64,000 nucleotides of DNA, taken from the NCBI GenBank assembly GCA_020849535.1, contig JADLGB010000164.1, positions 33,295-97,294 of the forward strand, read 5' to 3'. This document shows, piece after piece, positions 55,011 through 64,000 of this stretch. Below the pieces are notes generated by a model, which worked only from the letters and a program-made list of their open reading frames with translations, searched no databases and was not told where the DNA came from. A program made the position numbers and the translations under genes. Numbering within the stretch: position 1 is the first letter of the stretch; each line of letters opens with the position of its first letter. Source of the DNA: Candidatus Hydrogenedentota bacterium (GTDB lineage Bacteria > Hydrogenedentota > Hydrogenedentia > Hydrogenedentales > SLHB01).

Positions 55011-58000
55011 TTGAACGTAACTTCCGGCACACGATCTGCTGTCCTCGCTTTGTTGCTTCCCTGCTGCTTTGTCTTCGCCGATGGCCCTACGGGGTTGGCT
55101 GCGATCAAGGTGCCGAAGGGATTCTCCGTCGAAGTCGCGGCGGGGCCCGAGCTGAGCTCCTATCCGATGTTCATGACTTTCGATGAGCGCGGGCGCATGT
55201 TCATCGCGGAGTCTTCGGGCAAGGACCTTTCCGGCAAGGAGATGGTCGCCGCGCCGGAGTGCGTGATTCTCCGGCTCGAAGACGAGAATGACGACGGCGT
55301 TTTCGACACGCGCAAGGTCTTCGCGGACAAGCTGAGCCTGCCAATGGGCGTGCTTTGGCACCAGGGCAGCCTCTTCGTCGCGTCGCCGCCCGAGTTCATT
55401 CGCTTTGACGATCAGGATGGCGATGGCGTGGCCGAGCGCCGCAAGGTCTTGCTGAGCGGCTGGAACGTGTTCAATACCGCGAGCCTCCACGGTCCGTTTC
55501 TGGGTCCGGATGGTTGGCTCTACCTGACGCACGGACGCCATGGCTACAAGATCACCACGAAAGAGGGCCAGACGCTGGAGGGCACTGCGTCGCGCATCTG
55601 GCGATGCCGGACCGATGGCACTGGCCTCGAGCGCGTGACGGGCGGCGGTTTCGACAATCCGGTCGAACTGGCGTGGTCGCCGGGCGGCGATCTCTTCGGC
55701 ACGATGACCTACTTCACGGACCCCAAGAATGGCCAGCGCGACGCGCTGCTGCACTACGTCGAAGGTGGGGTCTATCCCAAGTTCCACGAGTCCACGGCGG
55801 AGTTCATCCGCACGGGAGATCTGATGCCGGTGATGACACGCTTCGCGCGCATCGCGCCGTCCGGCCTCATTCAGTACCAGGGTGAAGCCTTTGGCGCCGC
55901 ATACGCGGGCAACCTGTTCAGCGCGCAGTTCAATCCGCACCGCGTGCAGCGCCACGTGCTCAAGCGCGACGAGGGGACGTACCGCACCGAAGACTCCGAC
56001 TTCATGACGTCTTCGGACCCGGATTTCCATCCCACGGATGTGCTGGAGGATGCGGATGGCAGCGTGCTCGTGTCCGACACGGGCGCGTGGTATGTGGATG
56101 CGTGTCCGATCTCGCGCGTGGCCAAGCCGGAAATTCGCGGAGCGATCTACCGGGTTTGGAAGGATGGCGCTGCCCGGCCAGAAGACCCCTGGGGCACGCA
56201 GGCGCACCTCGAAGATAAGTCTCCGGCGGACTTGGCCGCGGCACTGGATGATCCTCGCGTGAAAGTGCGCGATCGCGCGCGTGAGCTCCTTGTCGCCTCG
56301 GGCGAGCAATCGGTGGACGCGCTCGCCGAAGTCTTGAAGTCGTCCAGTTCCGAGCGGCAACGCTTGGGCGCGGTGTGGGCGCTTGGCCGCATCGATGAGG
56401 AAGGCGCGCGAGCCGCGGTTGCAGGCGCGCTGAACGATGAAGCGTATACCGTGCGCATGGCCGCCGCGCACGCCGCCGCGATGACGCAAAACGAGACGGC
56501 GGTTCCCGCGCTGACCGCCCTGCTGCACGATGCGGATCCTGGCGTTCGCCGCAAAGCGGCGCTCGCGTTGGGGAGGCTCGGCGCGAAGGAGTCGGCGCCC
56601 GCCTTGCTCGCAGCGTGCGCGGGTGCGGCCGATCGCTTCGAAGAGCATGCCCTCATCTACGCCACGATCCAACTGAACGCGCAGCAGCCCGCGGCGGAGG
56701 CGTTGAAGAGTGATGCGGCGCCCGTGCGCAAGGCCGCGCTGATCGCGCTCGATCAAATGGGTAGTCCGCTCCTCACGAAAGACGCGCTGCCGCCTTTCCT
56801 CGGCGATGAGAACGAAGAAATGCGCAAGACCGGCTTGTGGGTGGCCTCGCGCCATGCGGACTGGTCTGATGTCGTGTTGAGCTTCCTCGCCAGCCAACTG
56901 AATTCGCCGGACCTCGACATTCAAGCGGCCGCGCCGCTGCGCGACACTCTGCTTGCCTACGCGGGCGATGCGGGCGTGCAAACATTGATCGCGGAGATGG
57001 CGGCGGACGCGTCCGCGGACCCGGCACGCCGTTTGTTTCTTATGGACGTGATCGATCAGTCCCCATTGGAGGAACTCCCCGAGTCCTGGGTCGCATGTCT
57101 GGGCAAAGGTCTGCACGATCGGGAAGAACCCATACGTTGGCGCGCGGCAAGCCTGATTCGCTCCCGCGCGTTGACGCAATTCGACGCCGACCTGAGGAGT
57201 GTTGCGAACGACCCCGCGCAGACGGTGTCCTTGCGTGTCAACGCGCTCGGCACGCTGGTCACGCGCGAACCGAAGCTCTCAGAGGGGGAGTTACAATTCC
57301 TGCTGTCCGCGTTGGCCGCGGATCAGGAGCCCGCGGTTCGGCTGGCAGCGGGTAAGGTGCTGGCGCACGCCGAACTGCCGGCAGAAACCTTGCGCATGCT
57401 CGCCGCAGACTATCTGCCCAAGGCCGATGCGCTCACGTTTCCCGCGCTGCTTGATGCGTTCAGGCAGACCGGCGACGAGTCCGTGGGCATGGCACTCGTG
57501 AAGAGTCTCGAACGCGCCCCAATCAATCCCAATCTCATCCCCGGCGGTTTGGACGGTATGCTTGAGAAGTTTCCAGACTCGGTCCGTGAAGCGGCTGCGC
57601 CTTTGCGCGCGCAGGCGGACGCGGAGGCCGCGGCGCGCATCAAGCGGCTCTCCACCCTGGAGCCGCTCCTCGGCACGGGCGACGTGGGACGCGGCCGCCG
57701 CATCTTCTTCGGCGATACGGTCGCGTGTTCGACGTGCCATGCCGTGGGCGAGGAGGGCGGCCAACTCGGACCCGACCTGACCACCATTGGGGCCATCCGA
57801 TCCGGCCATGATCTCTTGGAGGCCGTATTGTTCCCGAGCGCGAGCTTTGTTCCACAGTACGAGTCGTATCGCATCGAGATGGAGTTCGAGACCCTGGAAG
57901 GCGCGGTGGGCCGCGAGACGCCCGAGGCGATCTACCTGCGCACCGCGGCGAAGGAGGAACTACGTATCCCCCGCGCGGACATCCTCTCCATGACACCCTC

Positions 58001-58136
58001 TCCCGTGTCCATCATGCCTGAGGGGCTGGACGTAGCCCTGTCCAAGCAGGATCTGATCGATCTTGTCGCCTTTCTTCAATCGCTGAACAACGAGGTGTGG
58101 CTGCTGCCGGAGCGACGTGGAGATAGCGAACATTAA
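55011..58136 (+). CDS. Secreted beta-propeller dehydrogenase-like / HEAT / cytochrome c protein
   Basis: 1041 residues with three parts. A signal peptide (LALLLPCCFVFADG) leads into a beta-propeller of the membrane-bound dehydrogenase type (about 35-380; VEVAAGPELSSYPMFMTFD, GVLWHQGSLFVASPPEFIRF, DGWLYLTHGRHGYK). HEAT-like helical repeats follow (about 400-880). The C-terminal heme domain has CSTCH at 906-910 and GGQLGPDLTTIG. This three-part architecture is typical of planctomycete/verrucomicrobial genomes and is taken to be a periplasmic oxidoreductase. Start is TTG at 55011 with AAGGAG 8 nt upstream; no ATG lies near. A very long antisense frame across it is a shadow. Confidence 0.9.
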   Translation: MNVTSGTRSAVLALLLPCCFVFADGPTGLAAIKVPKGFSVEVAAGPELSSYPMFMTFDERGRMFIAESSGKDLSGKEMVAAPECVILRLEDENDDGVFDTRKVFADKLSLPMGVLWHQGSLFVASPPEFIRFDDQDGDGVAERRKVLLSGWNVFNTASLHGPFLGPDGWLYLTHGRHGYKITTKEGQTLEGTASRIWRCRTDGTGLERVTGGGFDNPVELAWSPGGDLFGTMTYFTDPKNGQRDALLHYVEGGVYPKFHESTAEFIRTGDLMPVMTRFARIAPSGLIQYQGEAFGAAYAGNLFSAQFNPHRVQRHVLKRDEGTYRTEDSDFMTSSDPDFHPTDVLEDADGSVLVSDTGAWYVDACPISRVAKPEIRGAIYRVWKDGAARPEDPWGTQAHLEDKSPADLAAALDDPRVKVRDRARELLVASGEQSVDALAEVLKSSSSERQRLGAVWALGRIDEEGARAAVAGALNDEAYTVRMAAAHAAAMTQNETAVPALTALLHDADPGVRRKAALALGRLGAKESAPALLAACAGAADRFEEHALIYATIQLNAQQPAAEALKSDAAPVRKAALIALDQMGSPLLTKDALPPFLGDENEEMRKTGLWVASRHADWSDVVLSFLASQLNSPDLDIQAAAPLRDTLLAYAGDAGVQTLIAEMAADASADPARRLFLMDVIDQSPLEELPESWVACLGKGLHDREEPIRWRAASLIRSRALTQFDADLRSVANDPAQTVSLRVNALGTLVTREPKLSEGELQFLLSALAADQEPAVRLAAGKVLAHAELPAETLRMLAADYLPKADALTFPALLDAFRQTGDESVGMALVKSLERAPINPNLIPGGLDGMLEKFPDSVREAAAPLRAQADAEAAARIKRLSTLEPLLGTGDVGRGRRIFFGDTVACSTCHAVGEEGGQLGPDLTTIGAIRSGHDLLEAVLFPSASFVPQYESYRIEMEFETLEGAVGRETPEAIYLRTAAKEELRIPRADILSMTPSPVSIMPEGLDVALSKQDLIDLVAFLQSLNNEVWLLPERRGDSEH

Positions 58137-58233
58137 GTAGTAGACTGAAGGCTTCACGGGGTGTGGACCGCGTACCGGCCAGCGAGTCGCCAAGGGGCGC
58201 TGTCCAAGGACAGGCGAGGGAGGAGAACTGCGC

Positions 58234-59580
58234 ATGAAGAAGCGGAGCACTTCGATTGGCAAGCCGGCCAAAACCGGCATGAGCCGCCGCGATTTCCTGA
58301 AACGCACGGGCGTGGCATCGGCGGCGGCGGCCGGGTTTCCCTACATCATTCCTGCGTCCGCGCTTGGGGCCAACGGCACGGTCGCGCCAAGCAACCGCAT
58401 TGTTATGGGATGCATCGGCGTGGGCAGCCAGGGCACGGGCAACATGGAAGGCTTCCTGAAGATGCCCGACGCCCAGATCGTTGCCGTGTGCGACGTGGAT
58501 CGCGCCCACCGCGAAAATGCGCAGAAGATCGTCAACGAAACGTACGGCGACCAGGACTGCGCCGGGTACGGCGACTTCCGCGAGTTCCTGGAGCGCGATG
58601 ATCTCGATGCCGTGTCCATTGCCGTGCCCGATCACTGGCATTCGATTCCTGCCATTGCCGCCGCGAAGAAGGGACTGGACATCTACGCGGAGAAGCCACT
58701 TGCACTGACGATTAATGAAGGCAAGGCCATGGTCGAGGCGGTGCACCGCTACGGGGTCGTGTGGCAGACGGGAAGCTGGCAGCGGTCGAAGGAGAACTTC
58801 CGCCGCGGGTGCGAACTGGTGCGTCTCGGCCGCATCGGTGAAGTGCACACCGTCAAAGTGGGCCTGCCCACGGGGCACTCCATCGAGACGCAACCCGCCA
58901 TGCCTATTCCCGATGGGTTCGACTACGACTTCTGGCTGGGACCCGCGCCCGAAGCACCCTACACACCCAAGCGTTGCCACTGGGACTTCCGGTGGATCCT
59001 CGATTACTCCGGTGGCCAATTAACCGACTGGGCCGCGCATCACTGCGATATCGCGAATTGGGGCATGGGTACGGAAGGCACCGGCCCGATCTCCGTGGAA
59101 GGCCAAGGCGAGTTTCCGCGCGACGGTCTGTACAACGCGGCGATCAACTACATGCTGGAATGTAAGTACGCACCCGGCGCCAGTCCCGTGGCCCCGAAGG
59201 GTTTCACGATGCTGGTGTCCAACAGCTTCCCCATGGGCACGCGCTTTGAAGGTTCCGAGGGCACGCTCTTTGTGGATCGCGGCGATGTGCTCGAAACAGA
59301 CCCGCCCACGTTGAAGGATTCGCAGCTCGGCCCCAATGAAACGCCGCTATACAAGAGCGAAAATCATGCGCAGAACTTCTTCGACTGCGTGCGCAGCCGC
59401 AAACCGACCATTACACCGATTGAGGCCGCGCACCGCGCAATCACGATCGCGCACCTCGGCAACATCGCCATGCTGTTAGGACGCAAGGTGGAATGGGACC
59501 CGGTGAAGCAGACCTTCCCGAACGATCCGGTAGCCGAGCGAAAGCTCATGCGCGCAATGCGGGGACCGTGGCACATCTGA
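58234..59580 (+). CDS. Tat-exported Gfo/Idh/MocA oxidoreductase
   Basis: 448 residues. A twin-arginine signal (SRRDFLKRTGVASAAAAGF) is followed by the Rossmann segment GCIGVGSQGTGNMEGF, the DxD-type VAVCDVDR, and YAEKPLALT, where the EKP lysine is present. The family C-terminal half contains QTGSWQRSKENFRRGCELV and DWAAHHCDIANWGMGT. Predicted periplasmic sugar oxidoreductase or transhydrogenase. GGAGGAG precedes the ATG. It lies 97 bp after the heme protein, and the two may share electrons; that is inference. Confidence 0.93.
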   Translation: MKKRSTSIGKPAKTGMSRRDFLKRTGVASAAAAGFPYIIPASALGANGTVAPSNRIVMGCIGVGSQGTGNMEGFLKMPDAQIVAVCDVDRAHRENAQKIVNETYGDQDCAGYGDFREFLERDDLDAVSIAVPDHWHSIPAIAAAKKGLDIYAEKPLALTINEGKAMVEAVHRYGVVWQTGSWQRSKENFRRGCELVRLGRIGEVHTVKVGLPTGHSIETQPAMPIPDGFDYDFWLGPAPEAPYTPKRCHWDFRWILDYSGGQLTDWAAHHCDIANWGMGTEGTGPISVEGQGEFPRDGLYNAAINYMLECKYAPGASPVAPKGFTMLVSNSFPMGTRFEGSEGTLFVDRGDVLETDPPTLKDSQLGPNETPLYKSENHAQNFFDCVRSRKPTITPIEAAHRAITIAHLGNIAMLLGRKVEWDPVKQTFPNDPVAERKLMRAMRGPWHI

Positions 59581-59663
59581 GTGGGGGAGAGTGCGCGATG
59601 GAGAGTGAAACGTCAACACACGGAACGGGGCGCGAAGGTTCCATTCCGAAGGGGATAGACAAG

Positions 59664-60431
59664 ATGAACTCGAATGCTGTCCAGAGCTTGGCGGCTGGCG
59701 CGGGCGCCGCGTTGCTGGCCGCCTCCGCATCAGCCACACCGGCCGATGAACTCCTAAAGGCAGTCTCCGCCTATCAATACGGTCAAAGCCGCGAGCCGTT
59801 GACCCAGGTGGAAGACTGGGTGCGGGTCAACTTGAACTCGCCCGAGTTGAGCCAGGCGATCGCGAACACGTTGGCGGGTCTGCTGGCTGCCAATACGACC
59901 AAGGACTGCAAGCTGTTTGTGTGCCGTCAACTCGCCGTGATCGGCACGGACGAAAATGTGCCCGCGATCGCTGTGCTGCTGGCCAACGCAGACACCGCGG
60001 ACATGGCGCGCTACGCGCTTCAGCGCATGCAGAGTCCCGCCGTGGACGTGGCACTGCTCGCCGCACTCGAAGGAGCAGGCGATGCGGCCGCAGGCATCAT
60101 CAACACGCTGGGCGAGCGGCGTTCAGTGGCCGCGTTGAAGACGCTTGCAACGCTTGTGACCGCGGATAACGCGAAGCTTGCCGAGGCAGCCATCGCTGCG
60201 CTCGGCAAGATTGGCGGGAACAAGGCCGCGAAGGTTCTGGCAAAGGCCAAAGGCGGTGTCGCGCCCGGATTGCGGCGCTCTGTTTCCGATGCGCAACTGG
60301 CGATAGCGGCATCGTGCGCAGAGGCGGGTGATGCAGCAGCCGCGAAGGCTGTTTACAGATCACTGACCGGGGAAGACGAGGAAGCCCCGGTTCGCAAAGC
60401 CGCTGAGTTAGGCCTTGCATCGATGGGTTAG
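59664..60431 (+). CDS. Exported HEAT-repeat protein
   Basis: 255 residues from ATG 59664. A hydrophobic signal (SLAAGAGAALLAASASATPA) precedes helical HEAT-like repeats such as VPAIAVLLANADTADMARYA and AALKTLATLVTADNAKLAEA. Another in-frame ATG at 59598 with GGAGAG upstream would add 22 polar residues before the signal, so I prefer the shorter form. Likely a binding scaffold in the periplasm, in the same unit as the oxidoreductase upstream. Confidence 0.75.
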   Translation: MNSNAVQSLAAGAGAALLAASASATPADELLKAVSAYQYGQSREPLTQVEDWVRVNLNSPELSQAIANTLAGLLAANTTKDCKLFVCRQLAVIGTDENVPAIAVLLANADTADMARYALQRMQSPAVDVALLAALEGAGDAAAGIINTLGERRSVAALKTLATLVTADNAKLAEAAIAALGKIGGNKAAKVLAKAKGGVAPGLRRSVSDAQLAIAASCAEAGDAAAAKAVYRSLTGEDEEAPVRKAAELGLASMG

Positions 60432-60479
60432 TGGACGCTAATGCAGTTGGGGATTCACGTTGTGCCTGACGCCGGGCCC

Positions 60480-60658
60480 GAAGAACATCCCCCTTATCCC
60501 CCTTCAAAGGGGGACCAGCGCAACTCGATGTTTGAAGAGAATGAGGAGACTTGTGAGCAAGGAGCGTACTCTTGGTACGAAGAACGCGCAGCCCGAAGGG
60601 CATGCGTAGTGTGTCCCCCTTTGAAGGGGGCAGACCCGAAGGGTCGAGGGGGATGTTG
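60480..60658. mobile_element. Miniature inverted-repeat element, copy 2
   Basis: About 179 bp. Ends AAGAACATCCCCCTT and AGGGGGATGTT match copy 1 at 54.8 kb, with inner arms CCCCCTTCAAAGGGGGAC and GTCCCCCTTTGAAGGGGG. The middle differs from copy 1 apart from a CCCGAAGGGCATGCG-like piece. No gene inside. It lies in the gap before the ceramidase-like gene. Confidence 0.7.
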
Positions 60659-60711
60659 AGGACACCAAGTGCTTTTGTTTCGGGGTCGACCTGTACGTAG
60701 GAGAACATGCT

Positions 60712-62073
60712 GTGCAGAGAATCCTGTTGATCGCAGTGGCCGTCTTCGCGACGGCGTCCGCCCATTCTCAGGGACTATCCATCGCCGCGTTTCGCGCGGA
60801 TGTTACACCGCCGCTGGGTTCGCCTCTGTGCGGCGGCGGGGTTTTGCCCGCGCAGGCTATTAATGACCCGCTCAGCGCGCGCGGGCTTATCCTGCTGCCG
60901 GAAGGCCAACAACCGATTGTGCTATGCGCGGTCGACTGGGTGGGCATCGCGAACAGCGGACACGACGCGTGGCGCGAGGCGCTCGCCAAGGCTGCCGGCA
61001 CCGACGTGAGCCGTGTTGTCGTGCACACGCTGCACCAGCACGATGCGCCATTCTGCGACTTCGCGACGGAGGAGTTGATTGATCCACAGGGACTTGGTGG
61101 CCGCACGTTCAATGTGCCCTTCGCGCGGGAGAGCATCCAGTGCACGGCGGATGCCGTGGCTGAGGCCGTTAAAACGCCGCGCGCGGTCACGCATGTGGGC
61201 GTAGGTCAGGCGGAAGTCCAGATGGTGGCCTCCAACCGGCGTGTGCTTGGCCCGGATGGCAAGGTAGCGCACGTGCGCTGGACCGCCACGAAGGACCCGG
61301 AGGTTCGCGCGGCGCCCGTGGGCACAGTCGATCCGATGGCGAAAGCCATCAGCTTCTGGGATGGCGACACGCCCGTGGCGGTCCTCACGTATTACGCGAC
61401 CCATCCGCAGAGCTACTATGGCCAAGGCATGGTGAGCGCCGATTTCGTGGGCATGGCACGCACGCAGCTTGAGGAAGCGTTGCCGGGCGTTGCCTGTATC
61501 CATTTCAATGGCGCGGGCGGCAACGTGACCTCGGGGAAGTGGAACGACGGATCGCCGGAGAACCGTCCCGTGCTCGCGGGGCGTTTGGCGGATGGCATGC
61601 GAAGGGCCTGGGAGTTCACGCACCGTTATCCAATTACCGGCAGCAGTGTTGAGTGGGTAACGAAGGACGTGTCCTTACCGCCGCGTGCGGAGATTACCTT
61701 GGACAGCGAACGGGCACGCCTCGCGGATACCGCTCTCTCCGACGATGAACGCTTGCACGCCGCGCGCGAAGTGGCTTGGCTTCAGCGTCTGCACGAGGGA
61801 CACGCAACTACCTTATGGCTGCTCAAGCTGGGACCGGCCTGCGTGCTGCACATGCCGGGCGAACTCTTCGTCGAGTATCAGTTGATGGCCCAAGCGTTCC
61901 GGCCCGACCTTTTGGTTTGTATGGCCGCCTATGGCGATTACGCCCCCGGATACATTGGGACGAGCATCAGCTACCAGGAAGGCGGTTACGAGACCGGCCT
62001 CTATGTGTCGCGCACGGCCCCCGAAGTCGAAGAGGTGCTCGTAAGCGCCATGCGCGAACTGCTACGGTTCTAA
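60712..62073 (+). CDS. Exported neutral/alkaline ceramidase-like protein
   Basis: 453 residues. Signal peptide LLIAVAVFATASAHSQG, then a neutral-ceramidase-like domain: IAAFRADVTPPLGSPLCGGG at the start, VVVHTLHQHDAPFCDF, with His residues that probably bind zinc, and YYATHPQSYYGQGMVSADFV. The C-terminal immunoglobulin-like part of true ceramidases is short or absent. In planctomycete-like genomes such proteins are common and their substrate is unproven; amide hydrolysis of a lipid or glycan is a guess. Start is GTG at 60712 with AGGAGA 8 nt upstream. Confidence 0.82.
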   Translation: MQRILLIAVAVFATASAHSQGLSIAAFRADVTPPLGSPLCGGGVLPAQAINDPLSARGLILLPEGQQPIVLCAVDWVGIANSGHDAWREALAKAAGTDVSRVVVHTLHQHDAPFCDFATEELIDPQGLGGRTFNVPFARESIQCTADAVAEAVKTPRAVTHVGVGQAEVQMVASNRRVLGPDGKVAHVRWTATKDPEVRAAPVGTVDPMAKAISFWDGDTPVAVLTYYATHPQSYYGQGMVSADFVGMARTQLEEALPGVACIHFNGAGGNVTSGKWNDGSPENRPVLAGRLADGMRRAWEFTHRYPITGSSVEWVTKDVSLPPRAEITLDSERARLADTALSDDERLHAAREVAWLQRLHEGHATTLWLLKLGPACVLHMPGELFVEYQLMAQAFRPDLLVCMAAYGDYAPGYIGTSISYQEGGYETGLYVSRTAPEVEEVLVSAMRELLRF

Positions 62074-62153
62074 TCCTGATGTGGCGCCCCCCTCCACGGC
62101 GGGGCGTTCTGTCTTTCTCTCGGCACTGATTGGAAAAGCGAGGAGTTTGGGGT

Positions 62154-64000
62154 ATGGACATGGCGCGCACGACTTGTCTTGTACTGCTGGTGTCTTGTTT
62201 CGCGCTGCTCGCGAGAGTCCACGCGCAAGATGCAGATACTCTGGGTATTCCGCTTAAACCCGATCCTCCTTTCGCCATCGATGGCGAGTTGGGCGATTGG
62301 AGCGCCGTCCCGAACGCGCTCGCGATCTCCACGCCGGAGCAGGTCGTTTGGGGAAGCGGGAGCTGGACCACAGCGGCCGACCTCAGCGGTGTTGTGCGTT
62401 TCGCGTGGCGCAATGAGTATTTCTTCGTGGCCGCGGAAGTCACCGACGACGCCCTGCGGCAGAGCTTGCGTGGCGATTCCCTGTGGAAAGGGGATCACAT
62501 CGAACTGTATATCGACGCGCGTCCAGAGGAAGAACCGGATCGGGATTCCTTCGGTGCGGGCCAGTTCCACATTGCCGTCAGTCCAGGTAACTTCAAGGTG
62601 AGTGGCGACCCGCTGAATGACACATCGCCGGAAGTCTTCGTCTATCACCCGAACCATGCTCCGGCTGCGGGCGCGCTCGTGGCGGCCAAACAGACGGCCA
62701 ACGGCTACGCGCTGGAGGCGGCGATTCCCTGGGAGGTATTCGGACTCACCGCGGTTGTCGAAGGACTGCCGCTGCGCGTCGAAGCCGGTCTATCAGATAC
62801 GGACAGCGTTGAACCGGGTCAGGAGGCCTTGGCCACGACCGGCACCGGCAAGTGGGGCCACACGCGCTCACGCTTGCGCCCGGCGATGCTGTCCGGCACG
62901 GACGGCAAGGCAGAGGCTGTCGCGCGTGGCGCGAAGATATTCGACACACTCGAAGTGCAACTCGGCACCGGCAAAGAGTTCGCCTTCGACGTTAGCGATA
63001 TCCCGAGCAACCTCGAAGCCGTGCTGACACTGCAAGCCCGTCTGCAAACGGACAACGTGGCGGGCTACACCCATTGCATGCGTGTGACGCTCAACGGGCA
63101 GAGCCTGGACAGCACCCGCCTGCTTAACAAACCGTTGCGCGTGAAATCACGAGGCGGGCAGGTGTACTCGATGGCCGCCGGCGACCTGATGTCCACATTC
63201 TACAGTCCCGATTTTGACAGCCCGGATGTCGATTCGCACTACGGTTTGCTGGATGGCATCAAGGCATGCAGGTTTGACTTCCGCGTCACCGATCTCATCA
63301 AGCAGGGCGCAAACACGCTGAAGATCGAAAATGCCGCGCCGGAATCCGTCACTAACGTGCTGGTGGTAGGCGGGGCCACGCTGGCGTTCAATCCCGCGGC
63401 GCAAGCCAAGAAAGAGAAAGCAGGCCCGCCAACAGGGCCGCTGGCGCGGCACGAACCACGCACGGTGCCGGTGGTGTTCAAGGCCGCGCAGACGGACGCG
63501 CCCATAATCGAGATCAGTGTTCGCGATGACGTGTTTGTCGTCAAGAGCCGATTCTCGACTCCGAAGCCGGAATGGGTCCAAGGATCGAATGACTTCTTTC
63601 GCCATGAACGCACGATCGAGACGCTGCCTGATGCCGTCATCGTGCGCGAGACGTTTACGAACCTCACGAACGACAAGCTTCCCATCATGCAGCGGCACGA
63701 GGTTGAATTGGGGGATCGTCAGAAGTTGTTGATGCTCTCCGGTCTGAACCAAGCCAGCGGCAGTGGCTCGACGAACGCACCATCCAACCCAACGACCTTT
63801 GCAGGCACGGAAAATGCCGGTATCGGGATGCTGCCTCTGAATGATGTTATGCGGATTCACGCGGCCAACTATGGGGTCGGCGGCGCCGCGGGCATGGGCG
63901 ACAACAACCTCGTTTTGCCGCCGGGCGCCGCATACACCGCGGAGTGGGCGATTATCCCAACCGATGCGCCCGATTACTGGCAGTTCATCAACGCGGCGCG
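62154..64000 (+). CDS. Exported CBM9-like domain protein, cut by window end
   Basis: 615 complete codons are visible and the frame is open at the right edge. Signal peptide LVLLVSCFALLARVHAQ, then a carbohydrate-binding family 9-like beta-sandwich (about 35-240; FAIDGELGDWSAVPNALAIS, YFFVAAEVTDDALRQSLRGD, HIELYIDARP). A second beta-rich region follows (about 260-420). The rest may be the start of a glycoside-hydrolase-like or further beta domain. GAGGAG lies 9 nt before ATG. Gene 81 bp after the ceramidase-like gene. Confidence 0.8.
   Translation, partial: MDMARTTCLVLLVSCFALLARVHAQDADTLGIPLKPDPPFAIDGELGDWSAVPNALAISTPEQVVWGSGSWTTAADLSGVVRFAWRNEYFFVAAEVTDDALRQSLRGDSLWKGDHIELYIDARPEEEPDRDSFGAGQFHIAVSPGNFKVSGDPLNDTSPEVFVYHPNHAPAAGALVAAKQTANGYALEAAIPWEVFGLTAVVEGLPLRVEAGLSDTDSVEPGQEALATTGTGKWGHTRSRLRPAMLSGTDGKAEAVARGAKIFDTLEVQLGTGKEFAFDVSDIPSNLEAVLTLQARLQTDNVAGYTHCMRVTLNGQSLDSTRLLNKPLRVKSRGGQVYSMAAGDLMSTFYSPDFDSPDVDSHYGLLDGIKACRFDFRVTDLIKQGANTLKIENAAPESVTNVLVVGGATLAFNPAAQAKKEKAGPPTGPLARHEPRTVPVVFKAAQTDAPIIEISVRDDVFVVKSRFSTPKPEWVQGSNDFFRHERTIETLPDAVIVRETFTNLTNDKLPIMQRHEVELGDRQKLLMLSGLNQASGSGSTNAPSNPTTFAGTENAGIGMLPLNDVMRIHAANYGVGGAAGMGDNNLVLPPGAAYTAEWAIIPTDAPDYWQFINAA

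Noticed and set aside
53553..57179. Very long antisense open frame (about 1200 codons, minus strand)
   Set aside because: It runs opposite two well-supported plus-strand genes, is dominated by Arg, His and Ala from high-GC third positions, and has no recognisable domain.

Overview
The window is GC-rich (mostly about 60% G+C) bacterial chromosomal DNA carrying about 50 protein genes and no rRNA, tRNA or CRISPR locus that I could recognise. The gene content suggests a member of the Planctomycetota/Verrucomicrobiota/Hydrogenedentota kind. It includes a large secreted protein joining a sugar-dehydrogenase-like beta-propeller, HEAT repeats and a CxxCH heme domain, Tat-exported Gfo/Idh/MocA oxidoreductases, a heparinase II/III-like lyase beside a TIM-barrel sugar isomerase, a DUF4846 protein, and many short palindromic intergenic repeats. 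Hydrogenedentota is my best guess; this is inference from gene families, not a marker-gene result.

Region by region. 1-510: 3' part of lexA. 524-7256 (minus): M32 carboxypeptidase, REC/HD-GYP-like regulator, then a two-gene unit of a sugar isomerase/epimerase-like TIM barrel and a heparinase-like lyase. 7511-13366: surface-polysaccharide locus (GT4, SDR epimerase, Gfo/Idh oxidoreductase, processive-type GT2, and a divergent second GT2). 13399-15732: lipoprotein made almost wholly of ankyrin repeats. 15969-19330 (plus): circularly permuted ATP-grasp, alpha-E and transglutaminase-like proteins, a conserved but uncharacterised peptide-modification module. 19446-24673 (plus): DUF2892 membrane protein and an RND efflux pair. 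25105-27160 (minus): pdxJ, a helical lipoprotein and a TPR protein.

27408-38854 (minus) is a long run of eleven tightly spaced or overlapping genes: RDD/GYF, B-box-like zinc-finger membrane proteins, DUF4129, DUF4350, MoxR ATPase, DUF58, SpoIIM-like, RDD and DUF2330. It is an enlarged version of the MoxR/DUF58 envelope operon. 39465-43687 (minus) holds four genes of unknown or loosely known function. 44150-47585 (minus) encodes a sigma-54 response regulator, its histidine kinase, and a DUF2231 membrane protein. A 38-codon candidate gene lies opposite, upstream of the regulator's end.

47900-53087 is the accessory part. A four-helix-bundle gene starts inside a 49-nt imperfect inverted repeat whose loop holds eleven contiguous 21-bp units. 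It is followed by a zinc-ribbon protein, a DUF4846 protein, 1.8 kb of non-coding repeats (two copies of a roughly 268-bp direct repeat and an inverted pair of related hairpins), and a TIR-domain protein of lower GC. 53088-64000 (plus) is a catabolic/export region: a dimethylformamidase-beta-like protein carrying an in-frame palindromic insertion, the beta-propeller/HEAT/heme protein, a Gfo/Idh oxidoreductase, a HEAT protein, a ceramidase-like protein and a CBM9-like protein cut by the window end. Two miniature inverted-repeat elements with the same ends sit between these genes.

The strongest candidates for something undescribed are the four-helix-bundle gene with its hairpin-flanked 21-bp array, the TIR protein with an unassigned N-terminal domain, the palindrome inserted in frame into the 53088-54746 gene, and the small non-coding repeat families.
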